Shown: in pieces, positions 1-9,930 of the stretch
Numbering within the stretch: position 1 is the stretch's first letter
Layout of the letters: the number at the start of each line of letters is the position of its first letter
Origin: Verrucomicrobiota bacterium
GTDB taxonomy: Bacteria > Verrucomicrobiota > Verrucomicrobiia > Limisphaerales > JACDHS01
DNA length: 60,715 nucleotides
NCBI GenBank assembly: GCA_013820875.1
Contig: JACDHS010000010.1
Location: 1-60,715 of the forward strand
Direction of reading: 5' to 3'
Notes under the pieces: generated by a model
Databases searched by the model: none
Seen by the model: only the letters and a program-made list of their open reading frames with translations
Told to the model about the DNA's origin: nothing
Position numbers and translations under genes: made by a program

Positions 1-367
1 TTGGGCGCAAGGCTGACGGAATGCCAGGCTGGCTGACCATCTGGCGTGGCTGGCAGCGACTCATTTGGATGTGCGAAGGATTAGAAAGCCTTAAGGTAAA
101 CTAAAAAGATGTGGGTAATGACAAGGTCTCCAACCCCAACGGAGCTCCCACACGGGGCTGCGTAATCTTTCTGGAGTTGAAAACACCGAGAAACCGTCAA
201 AAATCTTTTGCAAATGTTTTAAATACAACAGAATGGACATGCGTCGAACTGGCGCATGAGGGCACAAATTGTGCGCTCAAAAAAAGAGCAGATGCAGTTT
301 AGTATGCAGTTCTCCCAAATAACATTGCTGCAGTCGGATGGATCGGACCGTTTGTTGACCTAAACAA
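1..367. other. Intergenic lead-in, no supported gene
   Basis: I see no convincing gene here. A 63-codon open frame at 111-302 has no recognisable domain, no clear ribosome binding site and an unremarkable composition, so it is not called. The stretch probably carries the promoter of the efflux operon that starts at 368, but no confident -35/-10 pair could be picked. Confidence 0.4.
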
Positions 368-2071
368 ATGGGCGCGATCCAATTACATCGTTGTGTTAAA
401 ATCTGCTGTACGGTCGTTGCAGCGCTGCTTCTCGTTTCCTGCTCCAGCAAGCATTACCGGGCCTCCGCTGATAAAGAAACGGCCGCTGTGTTGGCCCAGA
501 AAACACCTTTGGTGCAGAACATGGACACCAATTTCACGGTGGAAGCCCAGGGGAAAAGCGCGCTCGACGATCTCCCCCTGTTTGAGAAGACGGAAGAATA
601 CTTCGGGCCTGACGCAGATTTGGAGATGAACGCCAGGGTCATCTCGCTGGAAAAAGCTCTAAACCTGGCGGTGAAACAAAGCCATACCTACCAGAACCGG
701 AAGGAAGATCTTTATGTCAGGGCTCTTCGGTTGACGCTGGAACGTCATGAATACGCTCCCCTTTTCTCCGGCAGGTCCAGAGGACGCACCTCACGTTCGA
801 CCACCCAGGTTCGTGGCGGCGTGGACCAGATCGTGGAGCGCGACGTGACGGGTGACCAGAATGCGGGGTTGCGAATGTTGAGCCGGGCTGGAACCCGTCT
901 CGCCACCGATTTCAGCACCGATTTCCTGCGCTTTATCACCGGCGATCCCCGGTTAACCAGTTCCTCAGCGCTGGTCGGCACGTTGTCGCAACCGTTGTTG
1001 CGCGGGTCGGGCGCAAGGATTGCCGCCGAAAGATTGACGCAAGCGGAACGCAGTTTTCTCTATTCGATGCGCGATTTCACCAGGTATCGCAAGGAGTTCT
1101 CGGTGGACATTGCTTCCAGCTATTACAACGTGTTGCAAAACCGCGATGCGGTGCGGAACAGTTGGCGCGGTTACCAGAATTTCAAAGCCAACGTGGAACG
1201 CGAACGGGCCTTTGCCGAAGTGGGACTTCGCGCCCGGGCGCAGTTGGAACAATTGCGGCAGGCTGAGTTGAGCGCAGAATCCAAATGGATCAATGCCGTC
1301 CGTGTTTATCGCCAAAGCCTCGATAAATTCAAGATCGATATTGGCCTGCCGGTGGAAGCAGACATCGTCCTGGATGACTCGGAGTTGAACAAACTCGAAG
1401 TGGTGGATCCTCAACTGGCGCTGGACGAAGCCCTTGAGGTGGCGTTGATCAGCCGTCTTGACCTGGAAACGGACCGGGACGAATTGATCGATGCCGAGCG
1501 TCACATCTCGGTGGCGAAAAATGCTTTTCTGCCGCAACTGGATGCGGTCGGTTCGGCGAACGTTTCGGGCAACGGAAGGGGCGGCTTATCCACTCCGCAA
1601 TGGGATCGTTACCGTTGGAATGCCGGTGTGGATCTCGATCTGCCGTTGAATCGCAAGGCTCAACGCAACAGTTATCGGGAAGCGATCATCCGACACGAAC
1701 GCGCCCAGCGCAAACTGGCCCTGGCGGTGGACAACATTAAACTGCAACTGGCGGATGACTGGCGTAATCTCGAACAGGCAAAACGGAACTATGAGATCAG
1801 TGAAGTCGGCGTTGCAATCGCCGCGGGCCGTGTGGAAGAACAGGATCTTCGCCAGAAGCTGGGCCGCGGCACAGCCCGCGACATGGTGGATGCCCAGAAC
1901 GATTTGATAGATTCCAAAAACCAGCGCACGAGCGCGCTCGTCAGTCACACCGTGGCGCGGCTCAGGTTCTGGCGTGACATCGGCATTTTGATCATCAAAG
2001 AGAATGGTGAATGGGATGATGTAAACCGGGACGATGTCGTCAAACAGGAGAATGAATTCAGTGATAACTAA
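368..2071 (+). CDS. TolC-family outer-membrane efflux lipoprotein
   Basis: Probable outer-membrane channel of a tripartite efflux pump. The 567-aa product starts with a basic n-region, a hydrophobic stretch and a lipobox (LLLVSCSS), with lipidated Cys at residue 25, so it is likely anchored in the outer membrane. The rest is the long helical, Gln/Arg/Ala-rich pattern of TolC/NodT family proteins, with two related halves (about 110-330 and 350-540). The membrane-fusion adaptor follows with a short overlap, then the ABC ATPase and permease, so all four are probably co-transcribed. The substrate cannot be read from sequence. The family call is strong; a specific name such as TolC or OprM is not justified. 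Confidence 0.85.
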   Translation: MGAIQLHRCVKICCTVVAALLLVSCSSKHYRASADKETAAVLAQKTPLVQNMDTNFTVEAQGKSALDDLPLFEKTEEYFGPDADLEMNARVISLEKALNLAVKQSHTYQNRKEDLYVRALRLTLERHEYAPLFSGRSRGRTSRSTTQVRGGVDQIVERDVTGDQNAGLRMLSRAGTRLATDFSTDFLRFITGDPRLTSSSALVGTLSQPLLRGSGARIAAERLTQAERSFLYSMRDFTRYRKEFSVDIASSYYNVLQNRDAVRNSWRGYQNFKANVERERAFAEVGLRARAQLEQLRQAELSAESKWINAVRVYRQSLDKFKIDIGLPVEADIVLDDSELNKLEVVDPQLALDEALEVALISRLDLETDRDELIDAERHISVAKNAFLPQLDAVGSANVSGNGRGGLSTPQWDRYRWNAGVDLDLPLNRKAQRNSYREAIIRHERAQRKLALAVDNIKLQLADDWRNLEQAKRNYEISEVGVAIAAGRVEEQDLRQKLGRGTARDMVDAQNDLIDSKNQRTSALVSHTVARLRFWRDIGILIIKENGEWDDVNRDDVVKQENEFSDN

Positions 2072-3929
2072 AGTGTTCCATTTTTTGCGCAGACAACCGC
2101 GCTGGCGCTTAACCGTCGCAGTGCTGGCGCTCGCTGTGGCCGGCTATTGGATTTTTGGCGGAAGCCCAAAGGCGATGAATGAAATCACCTTTGAGGTTAA
2201 GCGAGGGCCCATGGACATCATCGTGCTGGAAGGCGGCAGCATCGAAGCGCTGCAATCGCAGGAAATTCGCTCGGAAGTAAAAGGCAGCAGCACAAAGATT
2301 TTGAAGATCGTTGAGGAAGGTTACCAGGTCACAGAGGAAGATGTGCAGTCGGGCAAGGTGCTGGTGGAACTCGACAGCGCGGACATCCAGTCGCGCATGA
2401 CGCAGCAGGAAATTCAGTTTCAATCCTCAATCGCCTCGCTTACGGAAGCGAGACAAAGCTACGAAATCCAGCGCAACCAGAACACGAGCACCATCAAGGC
2501 GGCTGAACAAAAGGCGCAGTTTGCAAAAATGGATTTTGAAAAGTTCATGGGTGATCAGGCGTTCAATGAAATCGTCGTTACACTAAAACTCGACAAACTC
2601 GAAGCCGCCGCCAGCAAGATCGTGTCGGGCGAAGACGTTGAACGGATCATGCTCACAGCCATGGAAACCAACGAGCTGTGGATGGCGGAAGAATATCTCA
2701 ACAGGGAGGAAACGGACAAAACGGCACTGCGACCGGCCGTCATTTCGACGCCCAATCGCCCCACCCCTGCCCGGCGCATTTTGGATTTCACCAGGTATGC
2801 CAATGCGGAAATGCTGGGGGACGGCTCCGCGATGCAGCAATTGCGCAAACTCACAGACGAAAAGCAAACGGCGGAACAGCAGCGAAGTTTGTCCAGGACC
2901 AAGCTGGCGGGAACGCGTCTGCTATTTGAAAGAGGTTTCGTCACCCAGACCGAACTCGATACGGAAGAAATCACGGCAAAGAACAACGAACTGAAGGTGG
3001 CCACCACAGTTACTGCTTATAATCTGTTCATCAAATATGAATTTCAAAAGCAGGCGCAGGAATTGGTGTCCAAATATGAGGAGGCCTTGCGCGGCTTGGA
3101 ACGGGAAAAGAAGGAGGGCATCTCGAAACTGGCACAGTCCAGGGCGCGGTTGAAAGGCGCGGAAGGACGTTACAACATTGAAGCGAACCAACGCCGGGAT
3201 TGGCTTGCCCAACTTGAAAAATGCCAGCTCAGAGCTCAGAAGCCAGGACTGGTGGTTTATGGCGGCGGATCGTCCGACGGTTATTACAGCAACAACGAAC
3301 AGATCCGGGAAGGCGCCGCGGTGCGCGAGCGACAACCGATCATCACCATCCCTGACATGACGCGCATGGGGGTGCGGGTGAAGGTGCATGAATCCTATAT
3401 CCAAAAAATACACAGGGGCTTGCCCGCAAAGATCCAGGTGGACGCATTTCCAAACCGCAAATTAATGGGCGAAGTGACAAAGGTCGCCCTGTTGCCCGAC
3501 TCACAAAATCGTTGGACCAATCCGGACCTCAAAGTGTACCAGACAATGGTCACCATCGTGGGAACACACGATTGGTTGAAACCGGGGATGAGCGCGAAAG
3601 TTGAGATCCTCGTGAAACAATTGGACGATGTCCTCTATGTCCCCTTGCAGGCTGTGTCAGAACTCGCCGGTAAACACTTTTGTTATGTCGCTGGTATTCG
3701 GGTGGAAATGCGGGAAGTGGAGATCGGCGATTTCAATGATGAGTTTATCGAAATTAAAAAAGGGTTGAACGAAGGCGAAAATGTCCTGCTGCGCGCTCCC
3801 AGCCAAAGCTCCGCCCAGGGCAAGAGCAAAAAGAAAAACGAACGCCCTGCTGAAAGCGATCCACTCCCCGCCCCCGTCCAGGAAGACACCCCTGATTCTG
3901 CCGGAAAAAGCACCAAACCAGCGGCCTGA
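2034..3929 (+). CDS. HlyD/MacA-type periplasmic adaptor of an ABC efflux pump
   Basis: Membrane-fusion protein expected to bridge the inner-membrane permease (4609-5943) and the TolC-like channel (368-2071). One N-terminal transmembrane helix lies at about residues 21-42, followed by a lipoyl-like half-motif (GGSIEALQSQEIRSEVKG), a long coiled-coil hairpin (about 110-400), a beta-barrel segment with the usual KPGMSAKVEI motif, and a Lys/Pro-rich C-terminal tail. At 631 aa it is much longer than the roughly 370-400 aa of MacA; the extra length is mainly in the hairpin region. The start may be the ATG at 2034 or the in-frame ATG at 2052; an AGGAG lies at 2046-2050, too close to 2052 to decide. 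It overlaps the upstream gene in either case. Confidence 0.85.
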   Translation: MSSNRRMNSVITKVFHFLRRQPRWRLTVAVLALAVAGYWIFGGSPKAMNEITFEVKRGPMDIIVLEGGSIEALQSQEIRSEVKGSSTKILKIVEEGYQVTEEDVQSGKVLVELDSADIQSRMTQQEIQFQSSIASLTEARQSYEIQRNQNTSTIKAAEQKAQFAKMDFEKFMGDQAFNEIVVTLKLDKLEAAASKIVSGEDVERIMLTAMETNELWMAEEYLNREETDKTALRPAVISTPNRPTPARRILDFTRYANAEMLGDGSAMQQLRKLTDEKQTAEQQRSLSRTKLAGTRLLFERGFVTQTELDTEEITAKNNELKVATTVTAYNLFIKYEFQKQAQELVSKYEEALRGLEREKKEGISKLAQSRARLKGAEGRYNIEANQRRDWLAQLEKCQLRAQKPGLVVYGGGSSDGYYSNNEQIREGAAVRERQPIITIPDMTRMGVRVKVHESYIQKIHRGLPAKIQVDAFPNRKLMGEVTKVALLPDSQNRWTNPDLKVYQTMVTIVGTHDWLKPGMSAKVEILVKQLDDVLYVPLQAVSELAGKHFCYVAGIRVEMREVEIGDFNDEFIEIKKGLNEGENVLLRAPSQSSAQGKSKKKNERPAESDPLPAPVQEDTPDSAGKSTKPAA

Positions 3930-3932
3930 CCT

Positions 3933-4622
3933 ATGTCCGCTTCAACCATCGTAAAACTTCAGGACGTTCGGAAGACCTACCAGATGGGCTCTGTGAGCGT
4001 GGAGGTGTTGCGCGGAATTTCTCTCGAATTTTTAACCGGTGAATACATTGCGATCATGGGTCCATCCGGTTGCGGCAAATCCACAATGCTGAATTTGTTG
4101 GGCTGCCTGGATCGTCCGACCACCGGCCAATATCTGCTCGATGGCAAAGATGTTTCACAACTGGAAGACGACGCCTTGTCGGCCATCCGCGGCGCCAAGC
4201 TCGGTTTCATATTTCAATCTTATAATTTGATCCAGCAATTGTCGGTGATCGAAAACATCGAGGTGCCGCTTTATTACCAGGGGCGTCCTGAAGAGGAGAG
4301 CCGTGAAACCGCGGTGGAGCTCGCGAAGATGGTCGGTTTGGAAAGCCGGCTCAATCACAAGCCATTCGAACTTTCCGGGGGACAACAACAGCGGGTCGGA
4401 ATCGCGCGCGCATTGGCGAATGATCCATTGGTCATTCTGGCTGACGAACCCACCGGCAATCTCGATTCCTCTTCCGGCAAAGACATCCTGAATATTTTTG
4501 CAAACCTGCATGAGCGCGGGAAGACCATCATCATGGTGACGCACGACCCGGGAATTGCGCAACTAACGACGCGCGTGGTGCGATTCTGTGACGGCGAAGT
4601 GGAGAGCGATGTCCGACGTTAA
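3933..4622 (+). CDS. ABC transporter ATP-binding protein, MacB/LolD type
   Basis: Cytoplasmic nucleotide-binding subunit that powers the adjacent FtsX-type permease. All diagnostic motifs are present: Walker A GPSGCGKST (about residues 42-50), the Q-loop around FIFQSYNLI, signature LSGGQQQRVGIARAL, Walker B VILADEPTGNLD and the switch His in MVTHDP. At 229 aa it is the normal length for this family (MacB N-domain, LolD, FtsE). It starts three bases after the adaptor stop, and its end overlaps the permease start, consistent with translational coupling. In MacB the ATPase and permease are fused; here they are separate genes, as in many non-enterobacterial pumps. Confidence 0.93.
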   Translation: MSASTIVKLQDVRKTYQMGSVSVEVLRGISLEFLTGEYIAIMGPSGCGKSTMLNLLGCLDRPTTGQYLLDGKDVSQLEDDALSAIRGAKLGFIFQSYNLIQQLSVIENIEVPLYYQGRPEEESRETAVELAKMVGLESRLNHKPFELSGGQQQRVGIARALANDPLVILADEPTGNLDSSSGKDILNIFANLHERGKTIIMVTHDPGIAQLTTRVVRFCDGEVESDVRR

Positions 4623-5943
4623 AAAAGATATTAAAAACCTGCGGCGGGAGTTTCAGTTCTCCGGCCAGCGGCTCAACCGATCCATGCGCCTGGCGCTTAA
4701 AAGCCTTTGGCTGCATCGGTTGCGTTCACTTCTGACGATGCTCGGAATCGTGTTCGGCGTCTGCTCGGTGATAGCGATGTTGGCGATCGGCGAAGGGGCG
4801 AGTTCTGAAGCGCAGGATCAGATTAAAAATCTTGGCAGTCTCAACATCATCCTGCGGAGCGCAAAACCTCCGGAAGAGCAGAAGGTTTCCAATACCCAAC
4901 AGAATCTGGTGCTGGATTATGGATTGACCCACCTGGATCTTCGGCGCATTGAGAACACGATTCCCGGGGTCAGCAGCGTCGTTCCCTCCCGGCTCATCCG
5001 TGAATATGTCTGGAACGCCACGCACCGGGTTGATTGCGAGATCGTCGGCACGTTGCCCGCCTATCCCGAGATTCGCAACCAGCGCGTAGCATTGGGTCGC
5101 TTCTTTACATTCCGCGAGTCCGAAACAGGGGCAAACGTCTGCGTGTTGAGCGGGGGCATGGCGAGGATGTTGTTTCCCACGGAATCGCCGCTCGGCAAAG
5201 ACGTGCGGGTCTCGCAAGATTATTACCGGGTGATCGGTGTCATGGAAGCCGGGGCACAACTGCCGGGAGATGCCACCGCACAGCAAGGTTCATCCTCCAT
5301 TCCTGTGCAGCGGATGTTTATTCCCCTTGCAGCGGCAAGGATGCAGTTCGGTGAAACGTTGATCAAACGTCGCGCCGGCAGTTTCGAGGCGGAACGAGTG
5401 CCCCTCCATGAAATCACCGTAAAAGCAGAGGATCGCAATGCGGTCGCCAATGTCTCCCTCGCCATCAAAGACCTGTTGACCAGGAATCATAAAAAGAAAG
5501 ATTACGAAATGATTGTCCCACTCGAGTTGTTGAAACAAGCCGAGCGAACAAAACAGATTTTCAACATTGTCCTGGGATCGATTGCGGCGATTTCTCTTCT
5601 CGTCGGCGGCATCGGCATCATGAACATCATGCTGGCCAATGTGACGGAACGCACCCGTGAGATTGGAATTCGACGCGCCCTCGGCGCGCGGCGTCGCGAC
5701 ATTGTCACTCAATTCCTGGTGGAAGCCGTGATGTTGTCAGGCACAGGAGGCCTCGTGGGAGTCATGCTCGGAATCACCCTGCCCTTCCTGGTCACCCATT
5801 TTGCGGGAATGAAAACCATCGTGACATTCTGGTCGCCGATGATTGCCTTTAGCATTTCAGCAGTGATCGGAATCGTTTTCGGCCTCTATCCAGCGATGCG
5901 AGCCGCTGAAATGGATCCTGTCGAGGCGCTGCGCCACAATTAA
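4609..5943 (+). CDS. MacB-like ABC transporter permease (FtsX family)
   Basis: Inner-membrane permease of the tripartite pump. One transmembrane helix near the N-terminus (LRSLLTMLGIVFGVCSVIAMLAIG) is followed by a large periplasmic MacB_PCD domain (about 65-280) and three C-terminal helices with the FtsX signature GGIGIMNIMLANVTERTREIG-like segment. The preferred start is ATG 4609, preceded by GGAGAG at 4601-4606; an upstream in-frame ATG at 4588 lacks a comparable site. The gene overlaps the ATPase gene by 14 bases. Such systems use ATP hydrolysis to drive a mechanotransmission cycle rather than classical substrate translocation through the membrane. The exported substrate is unknown. Confidence 0.92.
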   Translation: MSDVKKDIKNLRREFQFSGQRLNRSMRLALKSLWLHRLRSLLTMLGIVFGVCSVIAMLAIGEGASSEAQDQIKNLGSLNIILRSAKPPEEQKVSNTQQNLVLDYGLTHLDLRRIENTIPGVSSVVPSRLIREYVWNATHRVDCEIVGTLPAYPEIRNQRVALGRFFTFRESETGANVCVLSGGMARMLFPTESPLGKDVRVSQDYYRVIGVMEAGAQLPGDATAQQGSSSIPVQRMFIPLAAARMQFGETLIKRRAGSFEAERVPLHEITVKAEDRNAVANVSLAIKDLLTRNHKKKDYEMIVPLELLKQAERTKQIFNIVLGSIAAISLLVGGIGIMNIMLANVTERTREIGIRRALGARRRDIVTQFLVEAVMLSGTGGLVGVMLGITLPFLVTHFAGMKTIVTFWSPMIAFSISAVIGIVFGLYPAMRAAEMDPVEALRHN

Positions 5944-6080
5944 GAGGGAATGAGGGCAACTCTTCGGTGTAAAGAAGGCAAACCTCTTCCTCGGGGAGAT
6001 TACCCGCCAAAGGCTAAGAGTTTTTCCGTCTTAAATATTCCATTTCGCGGTGCAGAACCCTATTCTTTCCCGCAATTCCC

Positions 6081-8534
6081 GTGCCCAAGGAAAACAAGAA
6101 CGATGCGATAAGCAACACGGAAGACGCCCCATTGCCGTCGAGCGTCCGCCCACCGTCGTTGCCGGTTTCTGTGGGGGAAGCCTATCGAAACCTGCTTGAG
6201 ACCATTCCGTCAACAACCCTGCTGGTGCATGAGGAAAAGATTCTCCACATCAACTGCGCAGGCCTGAAGCTTTACGGATTCAGCGCTTCCCATCAGGCTT
6301 CAGGAGCAAATTTCCTGGATTTATTTGTCAGCAACGAACGAACTGCTTTGCTCGAAAAAATCCAGTCACTCACCCTGAAAAGTCCCGCGCTTCACGGAGT
6401 CGCAGTCACCAACCTGCGCCCGGACGGAACCATTCTCCACGGTGCATTATCCGCTTCCATGGTAACGATCGATGAGAAGGAAATGCTGCAGGTGGTCATT
6501 CTCGACCAGAATAATGTCGTCCTGCAGCGCCTCGGACGAAGCTTGAGTTCGGCGAACACAGAGCAGGAAGCCGCGCGTGTTATCATGGAAGCGGCGACGG
6601 AACTATTTAGCTGGGACGCCTGCACCATTGATCTTTACCAGCCAGAACGCGATGCACTGGTCCCGGTCCTCGTCGTTGATACAATCAAAGACAGCAAGAC
6701 AGTCATCATCAATGATCCAGGGCCTCGTCCATCCCCCATGGCACGAAGAGTCCTGCAGAATGGGGCGGAGTTGCTTTTACGCACTCCGGAGCAACTTGCC
6801 AGCACCGATGGACTTCGCTTTGGGAATGCCTCCCGGCTTTCGGCTTCACTGATGAACGTGCCGATCCGGCATGGCGAGAGAACTATCGGTATCTTCTCAA
6901 TCCAAAGCTATGAACCGGATGCTTACGATCGACAGGATCTGCGTGTCCTGGAATCGCTGGCCGATTATTGCGGTGGCGCGCTGGAACGGATCCGCGCTGA
7001 AAGCGATCTGCGGAATTCAGAAAACCGGTTTTATTCTCTATGGGAGAACTCCGTCGATGGCATGCGCCTGACGGACGCAAACGGAACGATCCTCGCCGTC
7101 AACGAAGCCTATTGCAACCTGGTCGGCATGCGACGGGAAGAACTGGAAGGCGAACCATTCACTGTCACCTACTCGCAAACTGAAAAGTTGGATGAGTTTT
7201 TAAAGAAGTACCAGCTCCGGTTCAAAAAACGCATCGTGCAAAAGCAGGCCACTCGGCGGATGAAGTTTCGCACGGGTGGAATCGTTGACCTTGAGGATAC
7301 CAATTCGTTCATCGACTCGCAGGACGGCAAGCCGCTGCTGCTCTCTTTGTTCCGGGACATCACCGCGCAGAAACGTCTCGAAGAAGAATTGCGGCAATCG
7401 CAGAAGATGGAATCGATCGGTCAATTAGCCGGCGGCATTGCGCATGATTTCAACAATATCCTGACCGTCATCAACGGACATGCGTCCCTGCTCCTGATGG
7501 ACGAAACACATTCGTCCGATACTCGCGAATCCATCGAACAAATCGGGCGTTCCGCCGAACGCGCCGCCAACCTGACCCGCCAACTGCTCGCCTTCAGCCG
7601 CAAACAAATGATGCAGGCCCGAAAGCTTGATCTGAACGAGGTGGTTGGCGACATGACCAAGATTTTGCAACGGGTTCTTGGCGAGGACATTTGTTTGCGC
7701 GTCAGTTTTGGTTCCACCTCGCCAATCGTTTACGCTGATCCGGGAATGATGGAACAAATCCTTCTCAATCTCGCGGTCAACTCGCGCGACTCGATGCCAA
7801 ACGGCGGCAGTTTATCCGTTGCAACCCTCACCACTTCCGTGGATCACTCTCACCCCGCCAAACCTGCGGAGCTTCCGCCCGGGCCATTTGCCTGCTTGCG
7901 TGTGCATGATACCGGATGCGGCATTCCAGAAGATTTGTTGACGAAGATTTTTGAGCCATTTTTTACGACTAAAGATGTTGGCAAAGGAACAGGACTCGGG
8001 TTGGCCACTGTTTACGGAATCGTGAAACAGCACCGCGGTTTTCTTCAGGTGAGCAGTGAAGTGAATCGTGGAACAACATTTGAAATTTACCTGCCGAATG
8101 CCGACGGCTCGGCGGATAAGAGCAAAGTGGCGGATGACGGACGCATGCGCGGCGGCATGGAAACCATTCTCCTGGTTGAAGACGAAGATGGTGTCCGCAC
8201 CCTCGCTGCTTCCCTTCTGAAACGCCTCGGCTACCGGGTAATAGAGGCCAACTCCGGTGTCTCAGCGCTGGAACTTTGGCAGGTGCAAAGTCAATCCATT
8301 GATCTCGTGCTGACCGATATCGTCATGCCTGATGGTTTATCCGGACGTGAACTCGCAGACCGGTTGAAAGCCGATAAACCCGAAATGGAAGTGATTTTCA
8401 CAAGCGGCTATCCACGAGATGAAGTTGCCGACCAGGGCTTCTTCCGTGAAGGCTTCAACTTCCTGCAAAAGCCTTACCAACCCCACGCCCTCGCCCAACT
8501 CGTCCGGCAATGTCTCGATAACCAGACTTTGTGA
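6081..8534 (+). CDS. Hybrid sensor histidine kinase (PAS-GAF-PAS-HisKA-HATPase-REC)
   Basis: Soluble sensory kinase with a GTG start and no transmembrane segment, so it probably senses a cytoplasmic signal. Order of parts over 817 aa: PAS (about 35-150), GAF (about 160-300), PAS (about 310-430), HisKA with H-box [11 protein letters not shown] and phospho-acceptor His455, HATPase with N-box [15 protein letters not shown]1 DTGCGIP, F-box FEPFFTTK and G2 GKGTGLGL, then a receiver domain with acidic pair VEDED, phospho-acceptor Asp746 (VLTDIVMPD) and Lys in FLQKPY. No output regulator lies next to it, so signal may pass to an unlinked protein or be buffered internally. It is preceded by about 137 non-coding bases after the efflux operon; a functional link to that operon is only a possibility. 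Confidence 0.93.
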   Translation: MPKENKNDAISNTEDAPLPSSVRPPSLPVSVGEAYRNLLETIPSTTLLVHEEKILHINCAGLKLYGFSASHQASGANFLDLFVSNERTALLEKIQSLTLKSPALHGVAVTNLRPDGTILHGALSASMVTIDEKEMLQVVILDQNNVVLQRLGRSLSSANTEQEAARVIMEAATELFSWDACTIDLYQPERDALVPVLVVDTIKDSKTVIINDPGPRPSPMARRVLQNGAELLLRTPEQLASTDGLRFGNASRLSASLMNVPIRHGERTIGIFSIQSYEPDAYDRQDLRVLESLADYCGGALERIRAESDLRNSENRFYSLWENSVDGMRLTDANGTILAVNEAYCNLVGMRREELEGEPFTVTYSQTEKLDEFLKKYQLRFKKRIVQKQATRRMKFRTGGIVDLEDTNSFIDSQDGKPLLLSLFRDITAQKRLEEELRQSQKMESIGQLAGGIAHDFNNILTVINGHASLLLMDETHSSDTRESIEQIGRSAERAANLTRQLLAFSRKQMMQARKLDLNEVVGDMTKILQRVLGEDICLRVSFGSTSPIVYADPGMMEQILLNLAVNSRDSMPNGGSLSVATLTTSVDHSHPAKPAELPPGPFACLRVHDTGCGIPEDLLTKIFEPFFTTKDVGKGTGLGLATVYGIVKQHRGFLQVSSEVNRGTTFEIYLPNADGSADKSKVADDGRMRGGMETILLVEDEDGVRTLAASLLKRLGYRVIEANSGVSALELWQVQSQSIDLVLTDIVMPDGLSGRELADRLKADKPEMEVIFTSGYPRDEVADQGFFREGFNFLQKPYQPHALAQLVRQCLDNQTL

Positions 8535-8565
8535 CGGACAGGTGGAAGCTCGCACTCTCCGAGGT

Positions 8566-8837
8566 TCACTTCATCGCCGCTTCCAAAAACGCGAGCACAT
8601 CTTTGCCCCACATATCCCCGAAACAGCCACACGGGCGGCATCCACATCCGACCGTTGGCGCAACCAGGAGACGGCCGCAATGATGTCATCGGTTTCGGAC
8701 TGCGCGGCTTCTTGTCGTTTTCTCTTTTCCTCCCCGGCCGCTGTTCCGTCAATGGTTCTATCCGGAATAAAGACCACGTAGTTTTTTTCAATATACAACG
8801 TAACCAAACCATTAAATCGTGAGGGAATAGGAAACAT
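8566..8837 (-). pseudogene. Remnant of a tandem alpha/beta hydrolase copy
   Basis: This segment translates to a stretch resembling the middle of the hydrolase just upstream (8842-9660): YVVFIPDRT aligns with YVLFLPGRP, and AAVSWLRQRSDVDAARVAVSG aligns with SAVRWLKTQSFVDVNQIFMSG. Right after this GxSxG start, reading in another frame gives FGDMWGKDVLAFLEAAMK and a stop at 8566-8568, matching the paralogue's C-terminal motif MWGEDVLEFMKE. The nucleophile-to-histidine part is therefore deleted with a frameshift, and the N-terminal third is missing too. It is best read as a decayed tandem duplicate. The frame that stays open past the junction ends in unrelated residues. Confidence 0.75.
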
Positions 8838-8841
8838 CGGA

Positions 8842-9660
8842 TCATTGAGAGGGCTTATTGCATTCTTTCATGAATTCAAGAACATCTTCTCCCCACATCT
8901 CCGGTGCATTGAAAGCGAAACTATTGCCTTCTGCATGCGCCCTGCCGAATGCCGGGAATATCTTGGCACGGTTGGGCTTCCCCTGTGTCGCAACTTCCGG
9001 ACCAAGGATAATGGATGGATGGAGACTAAAATCATTTTGCGGTTGGATGAGGAAGATCGGTCTTTTCTGGTTTTTTACGGCGCGAAGGAGCGCCTCTTCC
9101 AGGACCGGACGCTTTTCCCAAAGCAAGGCTGCTGGCGAGAACGCGATGTGGCCCCGAATCCCCAAATCTTTTTCCGCCAATAACACCGTTTGGATGGCTC
9201 CTGAAGAGTGGCCCGACATGAAAATCTGGTTCACATCCACAAACGATTGCGTTTTTAACCACCTGACTGCGGATTGGATATTCTCATTATGACCTTCAAA
9301 GGCGGCAAGCAACTGTTTATCCGTTAGCTCGGGAGGAGGACGTGAGACGATATTCGAAGGCTTCTTCACCTCAGCAGGAGGATTCAAAATGGGGCGGCCA
9401 GGCAGGAAGAGAACATAACCATTCGTCAAATAAAACTTCGCAAGCTTAAGAAACGGAGCGGCATCCCCTGTCTCAAGCGACGGTTTGGGGGTCGCCTGGT
9501 TATAAATCATCACCGGAAACGGGCCACTGCCCGGCGGCTTATAGTAGCAGGCGCTACGCACCACGTCCTTGTCCATGAAATACATGCCTTCTGCTTCTTG
9601 CCCTTTTGAGGAAAGCACCAAAAGCAAAACGAAGATTACTACCATTCGGTTTAAAGCCAT
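8842..9660 (-). CDS. Secreted dienelactone-hydrolase-like alpha/beta hydrolase
   Basis: Predicted exported serine hydrolase. From ATG 9660 it begins MALNRMVVIFVLLLVLSSKG, a signal peptide; an upstream in-frame ATG at 9690 would bury it behind ten residues. The nucleophile elbow is GHSSG, with Ser in the centre of IFMSGHSSGAIQ, and a late His lies in GRAHAEGNSF, giving two members of the catalytic triad. The acid is probably in PQNDFSLHPS. An AVRWLK helix before the elbow is typical of the dienelactone hydrolase/prolyl oligopeptidase-like clan. The substrate is not predictable. It faces the halogenase-like gene at 9931 divergently, so they may share a control region, and it is followed by the remnant of a second copy. 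Confidence 0.8.
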   Translation of the reverse strand: MALNRMVVIFVLLLVLSSKGQEAEGMYFMDKDVVRSACYYKPPGSGPFPVMIYNQATPKPSLETGDAAPFLKLAKFYLTNGYVLFLPGRPILNPPAEVKKPSNIVSRPPPELTDKQLLAAFEGHNENIQSAVRWLKTQSFVDVNQIFMSGHSSGAIQTVLLAEKDLGIRGHIAFSPAALLWEKRPVLEEALLRAVKNQKRPIFLIQPQNDFSLHPSIILGPEVATQGKPNRAKIFPAFGRAHAEGNSFAFNAPEMWGEDVLEFMKECNKPSQ

Positions 9661-9930
9661 GGAACCTGGATATTCATCGTTGCACTGCAAGTAGTTTGAT
9701 TAAAATGGATGTCCATTGACGATTTACGCGCCCGCAGGAGAAAGGACAGACGCAAGCCGCAACAATCGTGCCATCCGCATTCCTGGGAACACCAAAACAA
9801 GGACCGGGGGGAGCGATTAAAAGTGGGTGAGATTGGCGTAGGAAACGGAGCGCGGCGCAACTGCAGAGCGGTTCGTTTATAACCAAACTGCGCGCTTGTT
9901 CCCAACCTTCAAATCACGTTTCATTTCTTC

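Noticed and set aside
111-302. A 63-codon open frame before the efflux operon
   Set aside because: No domain, no ribosome binding site and no conserved context; length is within chance.
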